From Cyclobacteriaceae bacterium (GTDB lineage: Bacteria; Bacteroidota; Bacteroidia; Cytophagales; Cyclobacteriaceae), in assembly GCA_013140395.1 (NCBI GenBank), contig JABFSY010000331.1, forward strand, positions 1-7,417: a DNA stretch of 7,417 nt, given 5' to 3'. Below the pieces are notes generated by a model. It saw only the letters and a program-made list of their open reading frames with translations, searched no databases and was not told the DNA's origin. The translations under genes were made by a program, and so were the position numbers. Below, piece after piece: positions 1 through 7,258 of this stretch; position 1 is the first letter of the stretch; the number at the start of each line of letters is the position of its first letter.

Positions 1-1239
1 GCTACGGAGAAAAAAATTGATTTTATTATCTGCGATCACCACCTGCCAGGCACAGACATACCCAACGCAATCGCTGTGCTCGACCCAAAAAGAAGTGATT
101 GTGACTATCCATTCAAAGAGCTAAGCGGATGTGGCTTGGGTTTCAAATTAATGCAAGCCTATGCACAGTCATACCGAAAGGAAGAAGAACTGAATGAATA
201 CCTTGATTTGGTTGCCGTAAGCATAGCCTCAGATATCGTACCTATTGTTGATGAAAATCGAATTCTCGTTCACTTCGGCCTCCAAAAATTAAACCAACGC
301 CCCTTGCCTGGTTTGAAGGCATTAAAAGAGATTGCAGCCACTAAAGGTGATCTGGATGTGTCAGGTGTGGTTTTCACACTAGGGCCTCGCATCAATGCAG
401 CTGGGCGCGTGGCACATGCACGCGGAGCCGTTGAACTATTGATTTCAAAGACAGAAGAAGAAGCCAATCAACTGGCCGAGAAAATTAATCTTAAAAACAA
501 TCTTCGCAGAGAGTTCGATCTTTCTATTACAGATGAAGCACTCGCTATGATTGAAGCTGATGATACGCTCCGCGAGGCAAAATCAACCGTTCTTTTTAAA
601 AATACCTGGCACAAAGGAGTAATTGGCATAGTTGCTGCTAGGTGTGTGGAAAAGTATTACCGCCCTACCGTGATCCTCACTGAATCAAATGATAAAATTA
701 CAGGCTCGGCCCGCTCTGTAAAAGATTTCGACTTGTATGAAGCGATCAGTGCCTGCAGCGACTTGATTGACAAGTTTGGTGGCCACAAATATGCCGCAGG
801 ACTTACGATGGATAAAAGCAATTTGGTGGCGTTTCAACAACGGTTTGAAGAGGTGGTATCGCGAACCATCACAGAAGAAATGCTAATACCCGTTGTTGAA
901 ATTGATGTTCCCATTCAGTTTGATTCTATGAATGACAAATTCAATAACATTCTCAAGCAAATGGCACCCTTTGGCCCCGAAAATCAAAAGCCGGTTTTTG
1001 AAGCTAAAAATGTTTTTGTAGAAGATAATCTAGCTAATTTTAAAGAAAGGCACCTCCGCTTTTCAGCTGGGCAAGAAGGGAACAAAAGTATATTCAATGT
1101 GGTCGGTTTTGATATGATTCAATATTATGACCAGTTGACAAATGGTGGCCATTTCAGCATGGCCTTTACACTGGAGGAAAATACCTACAATGGCACGACA
1201 ACCCTTCAACTCCGAATCAAAGACCTAATTTTTGAATGA
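1..1239 (+). CDS. recJ: Single-stranded-DNA-specific exonuclease RecJ, 5' end cut off by the window
   Basis: RecJ degrades single-stranded DNA 5' to 3' in recombinational and mismatch repair in the cytoplasm. The frame is open from base 1, so the GTG at 76 is an internal valine and not the start. About 412 residues are visible; RecJ is usually near 570, so roughly the first 155-165 are missing (estimate). Visible in order, counted from base 1: the DHH metal-binding motif in 'IICDHH' at about 9-14; 'SDIVP' at 77-81, the downstream metal-site aspartate region of DHH proteins; 'GPRINAAGR' at 128-136; then the DHHA1 domain with 'GVIGIVAAR' at 206-214, 'GSAR' at 235-238 and the 'GGHKYAAG' nucleic-acid-binding motif at 260-267. 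The C-terminal OB-fold part has '[11 protein letters not shown]' at 323-333. All signature motifs downstream of the cut are intact. The stop is 1 nt before the lptB ATG, so the two are probably co-transcribed. Confidence 0.95.
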   Translation, partial: ATEKKIDFIICDHHLPGTDIPNAIAVLDPKRSDCDYPFKELSGCGLGFKLMQAYAQSYRKEEELNEYLDLVAVSIASDIVPIVDENRILVHFGLQKLNQRPLPGLKALKEIAATKGDLDVSGVVFTLGPRINAAGRVAHARGAVELLISKTEEEANQLAEKINLKNNLRREFDLSITDEALAMIEADDTLREAKSTVLFKNTWHKGVIGIVAARCVEKYYRPTVILTESNDKITGSARSVKDFDLYEAISACSDLIDKFGGHKYAAGLTMDKSNLVAFQQRFEEVVSRTITEEMLIPVVEIDVPIQFDSMNDKFNNILKQMAPFGPENQKPVFEAKNVFVEDNLANFKERHLRFSAGQEGNKSIFNVVGFDMIQYYDQLTNGGHFSMAFTLEENTYNGTTTLQLRIKDLIFE

Positions 1240-1240
1240 C

Positions 1241-1981
1241 ATGATCTTGAGAGCAGAAAATTTATTGAAAAAATATAAAAAGCGAACCGTTGTGAACAAT
1301 GTCTCGGTGCAGGTCTCGCAGGGAGAGATTGTAGGATTGCTCGGCCCAAACGGTGCGGGCAAAACAACCAGCTTCTATATGATTGTTGGTTTGATTAAGC
1401 CCAACGAAGGCAATATTTTTTTGAATGACGAAAATATAACTGACTTGCCTATGTACCAACGTGCCAAGCGCGGAATTGGATACTTAGCACAAGAGGCATC
1501 TGTCTTCCGTACTCTTTCCGTAGAAGAAAATATTCTTGCTCCGCTTGAGATGCGGGAAATGAGTAAAAAAGACCGCCTCGAGAAAGTAGAAACGTTGCTG
1601 GAGGAATTCAGCCTTACCCATGTTCGAAAAAATCTCGGTATGGTACTCTCGGGGGGTGAACGAAGAAGGACGGAGATTGCACGAGCGCTAGCGGTCGACC
1701 CCAGTTTCGTTTTGTTGGATGAACCGTTTGCAGGAGTTGATCCCATTGCTGTGGAAGAGATTCAAGGAATCGTTTCTAAACTTAAAAAGAGAAACATCGG
1801 GATCATCATCAGTGATCATAATGTGGACGAAACATTAGCAATTACCGATCGTGCCTACCTGATGGTGGAAGGAAAATTATTTAAAGCCGGCACAGCCCAA
1901 GAATTGGCTGATGATCCACTTGTTAGAAAAGTTTATCTGGGTCAGAGTTTTCAGCTCAAGAGAGCAAGGGTGGAGAACTAG
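1241..1981 (+). CDS. lptB: LPS export ABC transporter ATP-binding protein LptB
   Basis: This is the cytoplasmic ATPase that, with LptF and LptG, extracts lipopolysaccharide from the inner membrane and drives it across the envelope. I chose the ATG at 1241 (protein begins MILRAENL, 246 aa). An in-frame TTG at 1232 would add only three residues and overlap recJ; the ATG at 1236 is out of frame. Counted from 1241: Walker A 'GPNGAGKTT' at 35-43; Q-loop glutamine in 'YLAQE' at 84; ABC signature 'LSGGE' at 136-140; Walker B 'FVLLDEP' at 156-162 with catalytic Glu161; D-loop 'GVD' just after; switch histidine 193 in 'SDHNV'. The segment '[10 protein letters not shown]' after Walker A and '[13 protein letters not shown]' are typical of LptB rather than other ABC ATPases. 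Length matches E. coli LptB (about 241). LptF, LptG, LptC and LptA are not in the window. It ends 13 nt from a convergent gene for a lipid A-modifying enzyme. Confidence 0.94.
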   Translation: MILRAENLLKKYKKRTVVNNVSVQVSQGEIVGLLGPNGAGKTTSFYMIVGLIKPNEGNIFLNDENITDLPMYQRAKRGIGYLAQEASVFRTLSVEENILAPLEMREMSKKDRLEKVETLLEEFSLTHVRKNLGMVLSGGERRRTEIARALAVDPSFVLLDEPFAGVDPIAVEEIQGIVSKLKKRNIGIIISDHNVDETLAITDRAYLMVEGKLFKAGTAQELADDPLVRKVYLGQSFQLKRARVEN

Positions 1982-1994
1982 AAATTGGTTTAAA

Positions 1995-3098
1995 CTACCT
2001 TTTCCTCAAGCTGTAAACTACTCTAACATCCGTAAAATCAGCTACCTGCTTATGCGCTTTTAGGTTTACACCCACACCCCAACGCGGCAAAAAGGAATAC
2101 TGAAGACCCCAGCGATGGTACACTAAGTCATTGTTGTATTGACCAAGTAAGTAAATTCCGATTTGCTGGCTGAAAATAAACCGCCCCATCAAAAACTCAT
2201 GGCCCGCTAATAATCCGCTGCGCATTCCTCCCGATTGAATTGACTCGCTGAATAAACGTTCTATCAAAAATTGATCTTGGTAAATTTCTATAGCAGCCGT
2301 CCAGGCGTGGAGACGACTAACCTGTTTACTCGCCATAAAATTTATCCCCACAATTGGCTCATACTTTCGAACTTCCTTGATGTTCCCACCTTTTACAATG
2401 CCCAGCATTCCCAGATCAAATCGTAGCACTCGGTGGGTTTTACTGCTTTCTTTAGTACGTGCGAATTTTTGAAGTGTCAACCCTTTCGGTGAATACTCAA
2501 AGCCCAGTCCCACTGTTGGCCAATTGATACCCAGATTTGGTTCACGCAAACCACCGTTTGATACGTGCTGATATTCGGCCGATAAATTAATACCCCACGT
2601 GCTATTAAACTGCCAACGCAAGCCCACACCTAATGCAAGGTACGCACTGACTGGCAGGCTATAGGACTTGTTCGTTGGATTCTTGATCGGATCAGAAGGA
2701 TTTGAAAGAATGGCCGCGCCAATAGAAACTTTGGGATAGAAACTTAAACGGCTGCTCATCATAAAATGAGGTTCCAATGCATAGGCAACATTAACGCCTT
2801 GCCCCAAAATGGAATTGTCAAAATCATAAAATGCAAGTAGTAGACTCTGTCGGGGAAAACAATTGTATTGATCTAGAATTTGCTTATCGGTACGCTGCCA
2901 ATTGAATGTGGTAGTGATACCTCGGGGAAAAGAGTTCGCTGTATTTTCTACATCGTTCGAGTGCGCAAAAACGAATCCGTAATTTGCCTGCAAGCCATAG
3001 TTGAAAAGAGCTTTGCTTTTTAGGGAATCTTGTGCAAAAACAGTCCTGCAGATTAATGATATAGCAAAAAGTGAATTAAGTATTCTCCTCGTTTTCAT
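1995..3098 (-). CDS. Outer-membrane acyloxyacyl hydrolase, PagL-like lipid A 3-O-deacylase family
   Basis: This 367-aa protein is predicted to remove the 3-O-linked acyl chain of lipid A at the outer membrane. An N-terminal signal peptide (basic MKTRR, hydrophobic 6-18) likely ends at VFA|QDS, residue 22. Alternating polar and hydrophobic stretches throughout suggest a beta-barrel. The family mark is 'HVSNGGLREPNLG' at 178-190, matching the PagL pattern H-x-S-N...P-N-x-G: His178 and Ser180 would be the catalytic pair, and Asn181 and Asn188 match conserved PagL asparagines. The place of the third triad residue (Glu140 in Pseudomonas PagL, from memory) appears to hold Asn192. PagL proper is under 200 residues; here a second barrel-like half (about 225-367) follows, as I recall for Bacteroidota members. 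The ATG at 3098 lies inside the end of the upstream PLP-enzyme gene (23-nt overlap), so translation is probably coupled. The family call is fairly sure; activity is inferred. Confidence 0.78.
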   Translation of the reverse strand: MKTRRILNSLFAISLICRTVFAQDSLKSKALFNYGLQANYGFVFAHSNDVENTANSFPRGITTTFNWQRTDKQILDQYNCFPRQSLLLAFYDFDNSILGQGVNVAYALEPHFMMSSRLSFYPKVSIGAAILSNPSDPIKNPTNKSYSLPVSAYLALGVGLRWQFNSTWGINLSAEYQHVSNGGLREPNLGINWPTVGLGFEYSPKGLTLQKFARTKESSKTHRVLRFDLGMLGIVKGGNIKEVRKYEPIVGINFMASKQVSRLHAWTAAIEIYQDQFLIERLFSESIQSGGMRSGLLAGHEFLMGRFIFSQQIGIYLLGQYNNDLVYHRWGLQYSFLPRWGVGVNLKAHKQVADFTDVRVVYSLRKR

Positions 3099-3972
3099 TT
3101 GGGTTTCCCTGCAATCCTCCGGTATGCAAAACTAATAACGTTGATCCCTTTTTGAAATAACCTTTTGTTATCAAATCAAGAACACCAAAAAACATCTTGC
3201 TGGTGTAAACAATATCCAATGGAAGCTGGTGGATGTCATTAATCTCTGTTATGAAATTTTTCAGTTCTGATGGGGCCTTTCCATATCCTCCAAAATGATA
3301 GTCAGAATTTACAGACCAGTTAGTTTTTTCAGGGGAAGTCATTCTCCTAATTTCCTCTACCAAGAATTCTCCGCCTTTCAAAGAAGAGAATCCAATAAGT
3401 TTTTTTGATGAATTCATCCCTTCAATCATTCCAGCCATCGTTCCACCCGTCCCAATTGACAAACACAAATAATCAAAATCAATGTCATTGTTAAGTTGAG
3501 CGGCAAACTCTGCACAACTTTTCACGGCAAATTCATTTGTCCCGCCCTCAGGGATTAAATATAAATTACCGAACTGATCACGAAGTTGGGTGATAAAATC
3601 CAACTCTGCTTTTTTTCTGTATGCTTCGCGTGAAATGTAATGCAACTTCATTCCGCAGCTTTCCGCGAAAGCGAGCGTATGGTTTAACGGCAAAGTCTCT
3701 TCCCCTCGAATGATGCCAATAGTTTTTAGTCCAAGCTCTTTTCCAGCGGCAGCGGTAGCAAAAATGTGATTGGAATAGGCTCCTCCAAAGGTTAAAAGCG
3801 TATCATGACTTTGTCGCACCGCGTCTTCCAAGTTATACTTCAGTTTCCACCATTTATTGCCCGAAACGAAAGGATGATTAAGATCCTCGCGCTTTACTAA
3901 CACACGGATACCATGCTGCTCAAATAAATGGCTTTTTAACTCTGGAATAGGTGTTTTTGTGTAGTTTATCAA
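3076..3972 (-). CDS. PLP-dependent enzyme of the D-cysteine desulfhydrase / ACC deaminase family, probably D-cysteine desulfhydrase-like
   Basis: This is a 298-aa cytoplasmic fold-type II PLP enzyme; family members cleave D-cysteine to pyruvate, ammonia and sulfide, or open the ring of ACC. Visible residues: Schiff-base Lys40 in 'VSGNKWWKL'; Ser67-Asn68 in 'AYSNHI', 27 residues later as in ACC deaminase (Lys51/Ser78/Asn79); phosphate-binding loop 'GTGGTMAG' at 174-181; Tyr230 in 'GGYGK'; Tyr256-Thr257 in 'VYTSK'; 'HTGG' at 283-286. Thr257 and Thr284 occupy the two positions that are Glu and Leu in true ACC deaminases but Thr in bacterial D-cysteine desulfhydrases, so ACC deaminase activity is unlikely. 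Other D-amino-acid substrates remain possible. The start is TTG at 3972: no in-frame ATG lies between it and an in-frame stop at 4017-4015, and MINYTKTPIPEL fits the family N-terminus. It overlaps the downstream acyloxyacyl hydrolase gene by 23 nt and diverges from the radical SAM gene. Confidence 0.87.
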   Translation of the reverse strand: MINYTKTPIPELKSHLFEQHGIRVLVKREDLNHPFVSGNKWWKLKYNLEDAVRQSHDTLLTFGGAYSNHIFATAAAGKELGLKTIGIIRGEETLPLNHTLAFAESCGMKLHYISREAYRKKAELDFITQLRDQFGNLYLIPEGGTNEFAVKSCAEFAAQLNNDIDFDYLCLSIGTGGTMAGMIEGMNSSKKLIGFSSLKGGEFLVEEIRRMTSPEKTNWSVNSDYHFGGYGKAPSELKNFITEINDIHQLPLDIVYTSKMFFGVLDLITKGYFKKGSTLLVLHTGGLQGNPNENEENT

Positions 3973-4016
3973 GGTTATGTGACTTAGAATACTAATATTT
4001 TTAGTAATATTGGTTT
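3973..4016. promoter_or_regulatory. Divergent intergenic spacer with AT-rich inverted repeat, probable promoter region for both flanking genes
   Basis: This 44-nt spacer separates the divergent starts of the PLP enzyme (TTG at 3972, minus) and the radical SAM gene (ATG at 4017, plus), so both promoters must lie in or near it. It is strongly AT-rich. A perfect 6-nt inverted repeat, TACTAA / TTAGTA, sits at 3990-3995 and 4001-4006 around a 5-nt centre. TAATATTG at 4005-4012 is one mismatch from the Bacteroidota -7 consensus TAnnTTTG, but it is only four bases from the plus-strand ATG, and I see no TTTG -33 box at the right distance. Neither Shine-Dalgarno sequence is convincing. The promoter role is inferred from position alone. 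Confidence 0.35.
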
Positions 4017-5069
4017 ATGGAGGATGACTATTTTAAGGGACGAGGATCGCAGATCAAAAGTGGAAATAAATTCCTGAAGGCTCAGTATGTTACTGACCAC
4101 ATCGAGGGCCTGGACGAGCCTTTGTTAGAAAATCCGCAGACACAAATCTTTCAAGAAACACCAAAAAAGATTTTGAATCGAGTAGATAGTCCCGACCTGG
4201 GCTTTGGCTACTCGATGAATCCATATCAAGGGTGCGAGCATGGCTGTGTTTACTGCTATGCCCGCAACACTCATGAATACTACGGATTTAGTGCAGGGCT
4301 AGATTTTGAAAGCAAGATTATTGTCAAGAAAAATGCGGCTCGATTATTAGAACAAGAACTGTTAAAACCCAGTTGGAATGCGGTGCCCATCATGCTAAGT
4401 GGCAACACCGATTGTTATCAACCTCAGGAAAAAAAGTTTGAAATCACTCGCAGTATGCTGAAAGTACTGGCTCAATATCGGCACCCCGTCAGTATCATTT
4501 CCAAAAATAGTTTAGTGCTCCGCGACCTCGATGTTTTACAAGATTTAGCCTCGGATAATTTGGTGCACGTTTATATCTCTATTACGACCCTAGATGAAGA
4601 GTTACGAAGAACGCTGGAGCCACGCACAGCAAGTAGTATCAAGAGACTAAAAACGGTTGAGGCGCTAGCCAAGGCGAATGTTCCTGTTGGTATCATGAAT
4701 GCTCCCATAATTCCCGGACTCAACCATCACGAAATCCCGGCTATCTTAAAAGCGGCATCAGAAAATGGGGCCTTAAATGCGGGCATGACCATCGTGCGAT
4801 TAAATGGATCGATCGGTGTGCTCTTTGAAGACTGGCTACGGAAAAACTTCCCCGATCGATTTGACAAAGTATGGAACCAAATCTGTTCGCTACATGATGG
4901 CAATGTCAATGATTCGCAATTTGGAAGACGGATGCGAGGCGAAGGAAATATTGCTGATGCTATCCATCAACTATTTCGCTCGTCCAAGAAAAAATACTTT
5001 ACCGGAAAGTCAATGCCTGTTTATGATTTGACTAAGTTTAGAAAAGGGGGCATGTTGAGTTTATTCTAG
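4017..5069 (+). CDS. PA0069-family radical SAM protein (spore photoproduct lyase-like), function unknown
   Basis: This 350-aa protein carries the radical SAM cluster motif C-x3-C-x2-C as Cys73, Cys77 and Cys80 in 'GCEHGCVYCYARNTHEY', which would bind a [4Fe-4S] cluster and S-adenosylmethionine. Other family marks: 'KGRGSQI' at 7-13, 'GYSMNPYQG' at 64-72, 'MLSGNTDCYQP' at 126-136, 'ISITTLDEELRRTLEPR' at 187-203, 'PIIPGLN' at 230-236 and the C-terminal 'VNDSQFGRRMRGEG' at 297-310. Together these identify the PA0069/Rv2578c-type group, which is related to spore photoproduct lyase in its SAM domain but has no established reaction that I know of. Length (usually about 340-370) and motifs indicate an intact gene. 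Further cysteines at 133 and 290 are outside the cluster motif. The ATG at 4017 gives the expected N-terminus. The gene is single, divergent from the PLP enzyme, and its TAG stop interlocks with that of the convergent permease gene. Confidence 0.88.
   Translation: MEDDYFKGRGSQIKSGNKFLKAQYVTDHIEGLDEPLLENPQTQIFQETPKKILNRVDSPDLGFGYSMNPYQGCEHGCVYCYARNTHEYYGFSAGLDFESKIIVKKNAARLLEQELLKPSWNAVPIMLSGNTDCYQPQEKKFEITRSMLKVLAQYRHPVSIISKNSLVLRDLDVLQDLASDNLVHVYISITTLDEELRRTLEPRTASSIKRLKTVEALAKANVPVGIMNAPIIPGLNHHEIPAILKAASENGALNAGMTIVRLNGSIGVLFEDWLRKNFPDRFDKVWNQICSLHDGNVNDSQFGRRMRGEGNIADAIHQLFRSSKKKYFTGKSMPVYDLTKFRKGGMLSLF
5066..5069. other. Interlocked stop codons of convergent genes in a CTAG palindrome
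   Basis: The plus-strand radical SAM gene ends with TAG at 5067-5069 and the minus-strand permease ends with TAG at 5068-5066. Both stops are read from the same four-base palindrome CTAG. There is therefore no non-coding space for a dedicated terminator between the two genes, and each transcript must run at least slightly into the other gene. Confidence 0.9.
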
Positions 5070-7258
5070 CCATCATGTCTCAATGACTTTACCGGATTGG
5101 AAAGCGAAGCTTTCAACGATTCATAGCCAACCGTAATCAAGGTGATCAGTATGATGAGTCCTACTGCTCCACTAAAAACCCACACCGACAAACTGGTTTT
5201 GTAGACAAAACTGGATAACCATTGACTTGATAGATAATAGGCTACAGGTATAGCGATCACACAGGCGATCAACAACAGCTTAGCAAAGACAGAAAGCAAC
5301 AGGAATAAAATTTGGAGACTACTTGCTCCCATACTTTTACGAATACCAATCTCTTTGGTGCGTTGTTCTGACATGAAGGAAGCTAAGCCATACAATCCCA
5401 CACAGGTGATAAGAATTGCCAACCATGAAAATTTCTCTGTCAGGTTTGCCACTTTTGTTTCGTTCTCGTACATGCGGCCAAACTCTTCATCTACAAACCA
5501 ATAATCAAAACCATATTGTGGAAAATTGCTTTTCCATGTCTTCTCCATGAATGCAATTTTTTCTTGCATTTTGCCTGCAGGCAAACGAACGTGAATGATC
5601 CGATCAAAGGAGTGAGGCTTGGGCGAAATCGCTAGCGGCTCAATTTTCTTTCTCATGGATTGATAGGGGAAGTCTTCTACTACCCCAATTACAACTCCGG
5701 TAATAGGTGCTTTAGTAGTATCCGGTGCTTGGTAGCCCATCACATAATCGGGACGAACAATGGTTTTGCCAACTGCCTCTTGAGGAGTTAGTTTTAAGAC
5801 TTTTAAAGCTGACTCATTGAGTAGCACCGCCATTGAGTCGGCCAAATTTTTTGAATCAAAATCTCGTCCTGCAATGACTTTCAATCCAAAGGTTTTCGGA
5901 AAATCAAAATCGCCATTCAATTGAAACCATTCATGCTTGTCTTCATTGATTTCAGGAAATTGCATTTGCATCCCAATCGGCCCGAAAAAATCTAGTCTTG
6001 GTAGATGGTTGGCTAGGGTGACGTCTTGAATTTGAGGATCGGACAGCAATTGATTTTTGAACGTTAAATATTGCTGGTCAGTTGCACCTCCATTAAATCC
6101 ACCATAGCGAATAGACACAATTTGTTTTCCGGCTTCATTCAGTTTAGAATTCTTCAACAAATCCATCTGCCGAACGATAATAACTGTGCCCGTCAACAAG
6201 GTAACGGCCACAACAAATTGTAGTGTCGTTAAAAACTGGCGGAAAATAGTCGAGCCTTTGCCAAAGGCAAACTTTCCTTTTAGTACTGAAGCCGGTTGAA
6301 ACCCCGATACAAATAGTGCTGGATAACTACCTGCCAAAAGAGTTACAAACACAATCACTCCAAAAATGATCAGAAGCATCGAACCATTGAGTACATGTGA
6401 AAGTGTAAATGTCTTTCCCGTAAGCTGATTGAACTGTGGGGTAAAAAAGATAACTAACAAAACAGCAATTACTCCTGAAATCAATACGAGCACGAAAGAC
6501 TCCATCATAAATTGAAAAAACAATTGAGGTCTGATTCCTCCAAACGTTTTTCGCAACCCAATCTCACGCGCTCTACTAGCCGATTTAGCTGTTGAGAGAT
6601 TAATGTAGTTAATGCACGCAACAACTAGAATCAACAACGCGATCGTGATGAACACATACATGTAATTGATATCAGCTGTTTTATGATCAATGGTCCAATC
6701 CATCTCTTTGTCAAAATGAATATCCGTAATCTTCCGGATGACGGGTGTGAATTTGATATCCCATTTATTTTTTGCGATAAGTTCATTTGCGCGCTTTTGA
6801 AGGTCTGCCTTGATCAACGGAATTTTGTTCGGATCCTCACACACAAAATATGACTGAGTCCAAAAACCATTGTTCCCATCGCCCATGGCTGTGCCTAATA
6901 AATTCTCGAGGTCTTTGATGTAGGGCTTAAGTGCTAAAATATTCGCGATGTACTTCGGGTTCACATGTGAATTGGATGGCAAATCTTTCATGACTGCCGT
7001 TACAATCATCTCCACATTTTCTCCGTTGGTTGCCTGATGCGAAACGGTGACTGTTTTATTGATAGGGTCTTCGCTACCAAATAACTCTTTAGCAGATGAT
7101 TCTGTGAGGATAAGTGAGTTGATTTCTTTAAGTGGTTGCTTTGCCGCGCCTTTTACTATTGGGCTATAGATCAAATCAGTGATAGACGATTCCGCCCAAA
7201 TAATATCCTCGGTAAGGATGATTCTCTCTTTTGCAGTGTAATTGATACTGGTTGGCAT
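5066..7258 (-). CDS. MacB/FtsX-type ABC transporter permease, N-terminally truncated by an upstream stop codon (possible pseudogene)
   Basis: This is an inner-membrane permease of the large Bacteroidota type, with alternating extracytoplasmic MacB-like domains and FtsX domains; relatives pair with a separate LolD/MacB-type ATPase. The 730-aa open part holds the rest of the first MacB-like domain (about 1-195), an FtsX domain with membrane segments near 199-221, 250-272, 293-316 and 341-363, a second MacB-like domain (about 375-605), and a second FtsX domain with segments near 610-630, 650-676 and 692-712. The cytoplasmic-loop motif appears twice, 'REIGLRKTFGG' (231-241) and 'KEIGIRKSMGAS' (635-646). 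Full-length relatives are near 800 aa and start with a membrane helix. Here the ATG at 7258 is an internal methionine: readable family sequence continues upstream to the window edge, interrupted by TAA at 7351-7349. A product starting at 7258 would lack the first helix and part of the first domain, so it is probably non-functional. No ATPase partner is present; LptB is not one. Substrate unknown. Confidence 0.85.
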   Translation of the reverse strand: MPTSINYTAKERIILTEDIIWAESSITDLIYSPIVKGAAKQPLKEINSLILTESSAKELFGSEDPINKTVTVSHQATNGENVEMIVTAVMKDLPSNSHVNPKYIANILALKPYIKDLENLLGTAMGDGNNGFWTQSYFVCEDPNKIPLIKADLQKRANELIAKNKWDIKFTPVIRKITDIHFDKEMDWTIDHKTADINYMYVFITIALLILVVACINYINLSTAKSASRAREIGLRKTFGGIRPQLFFQFMMESFVLVLISGVIAVLLVIFFTPQFNQLTGKTFTLSHVLNGSMLLIIFGVIVFVTLLAGSYPALFVSGFQPASVLKGKFAFGKGSTIFRQFLTTLQFVVAVTLLTGTVIIVRQMDLLKNSKLNEAGKQIVSIRYGGFNGGATDQQYLTFKNQLLSDPQIQDVTLANHLPRLDFFGPIGMQMQFPEINEDKHEWFQLNGDFDFPKTFGLKVIAGRDFDSKNLADSMAVLLNESALKVLKLTPQEAVGKTIVRPDYVMGYQAPDTTKAPITGVVIGVVEDFPYQSMRKKIEPLAISPKPHSFDRIIHVRLPAGKMQEKIAFMEKTWKSNFPQYGFDYWFVDEEFGRMYENETKVANLTEKFSWLAILITCVGLYGLASFMSEQRTKEIGIRKSMGASSLQILFLLLSVFAKLLLIACVIAIPVAYYLSSQWLSSFVYKTSLSVWVFSGAVGLIILITLITVGYESLKASLSNPVKSLRHDG

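Noticed and set aside
76..78. GTG at 76 as the start of the recJ coding region
   Set aside because: The frame is open to base 1 and encodes the essential DHH motif upstream of this codon, so GTG is an internal valine.
270..467. 65-codon minus-strand frames at 270-467 (in recJ) and 1262-1459 (in lptB)
   Set aside because: Antisense to conserved motifs of RecJ and LptB; no independent evidence of coding.
1375..1746. 123-codon open frame on the minus strand inside lptB
   Set aside because: It lies wholly antisense to a strongly conserved gene, and its low-complexity, Ser/Arg-rich product shows no family features; a shadow frame.
1982..1994. Bidirectional terminator between lptB and the convergent deacylase gene
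   Set aside because: The 13-nt gap and its edges hold the palindrome GTTTAAAC but no GC-rich stem with a T-run; too weak to call.
3039..3098. Lipoprotein signal (Cys17) on the PagL-like protein
   Set aside because: The residues before Cys17 are S-L-I; the position just before the cysteine is not Gly, Ala or Ser, so there is no lipobox. A signal peptidase I site at VFA|Q fits better.
4804..5031. 75-codon open frame on the plus strand, and a 60-codon minus-strand frame at 4727-4909
   Set aside because: Both lie inside the conserved 3' part of the radical SAM gene and show no protein-like features of their own.
1241..7258. LptB as the ATPase partner of the MacB/FtsX-type permease
   Set aside because: LptB partners LptF/LptG; the permease belongs to a different ABC class, on the opposite strand and more than 3 kb away.
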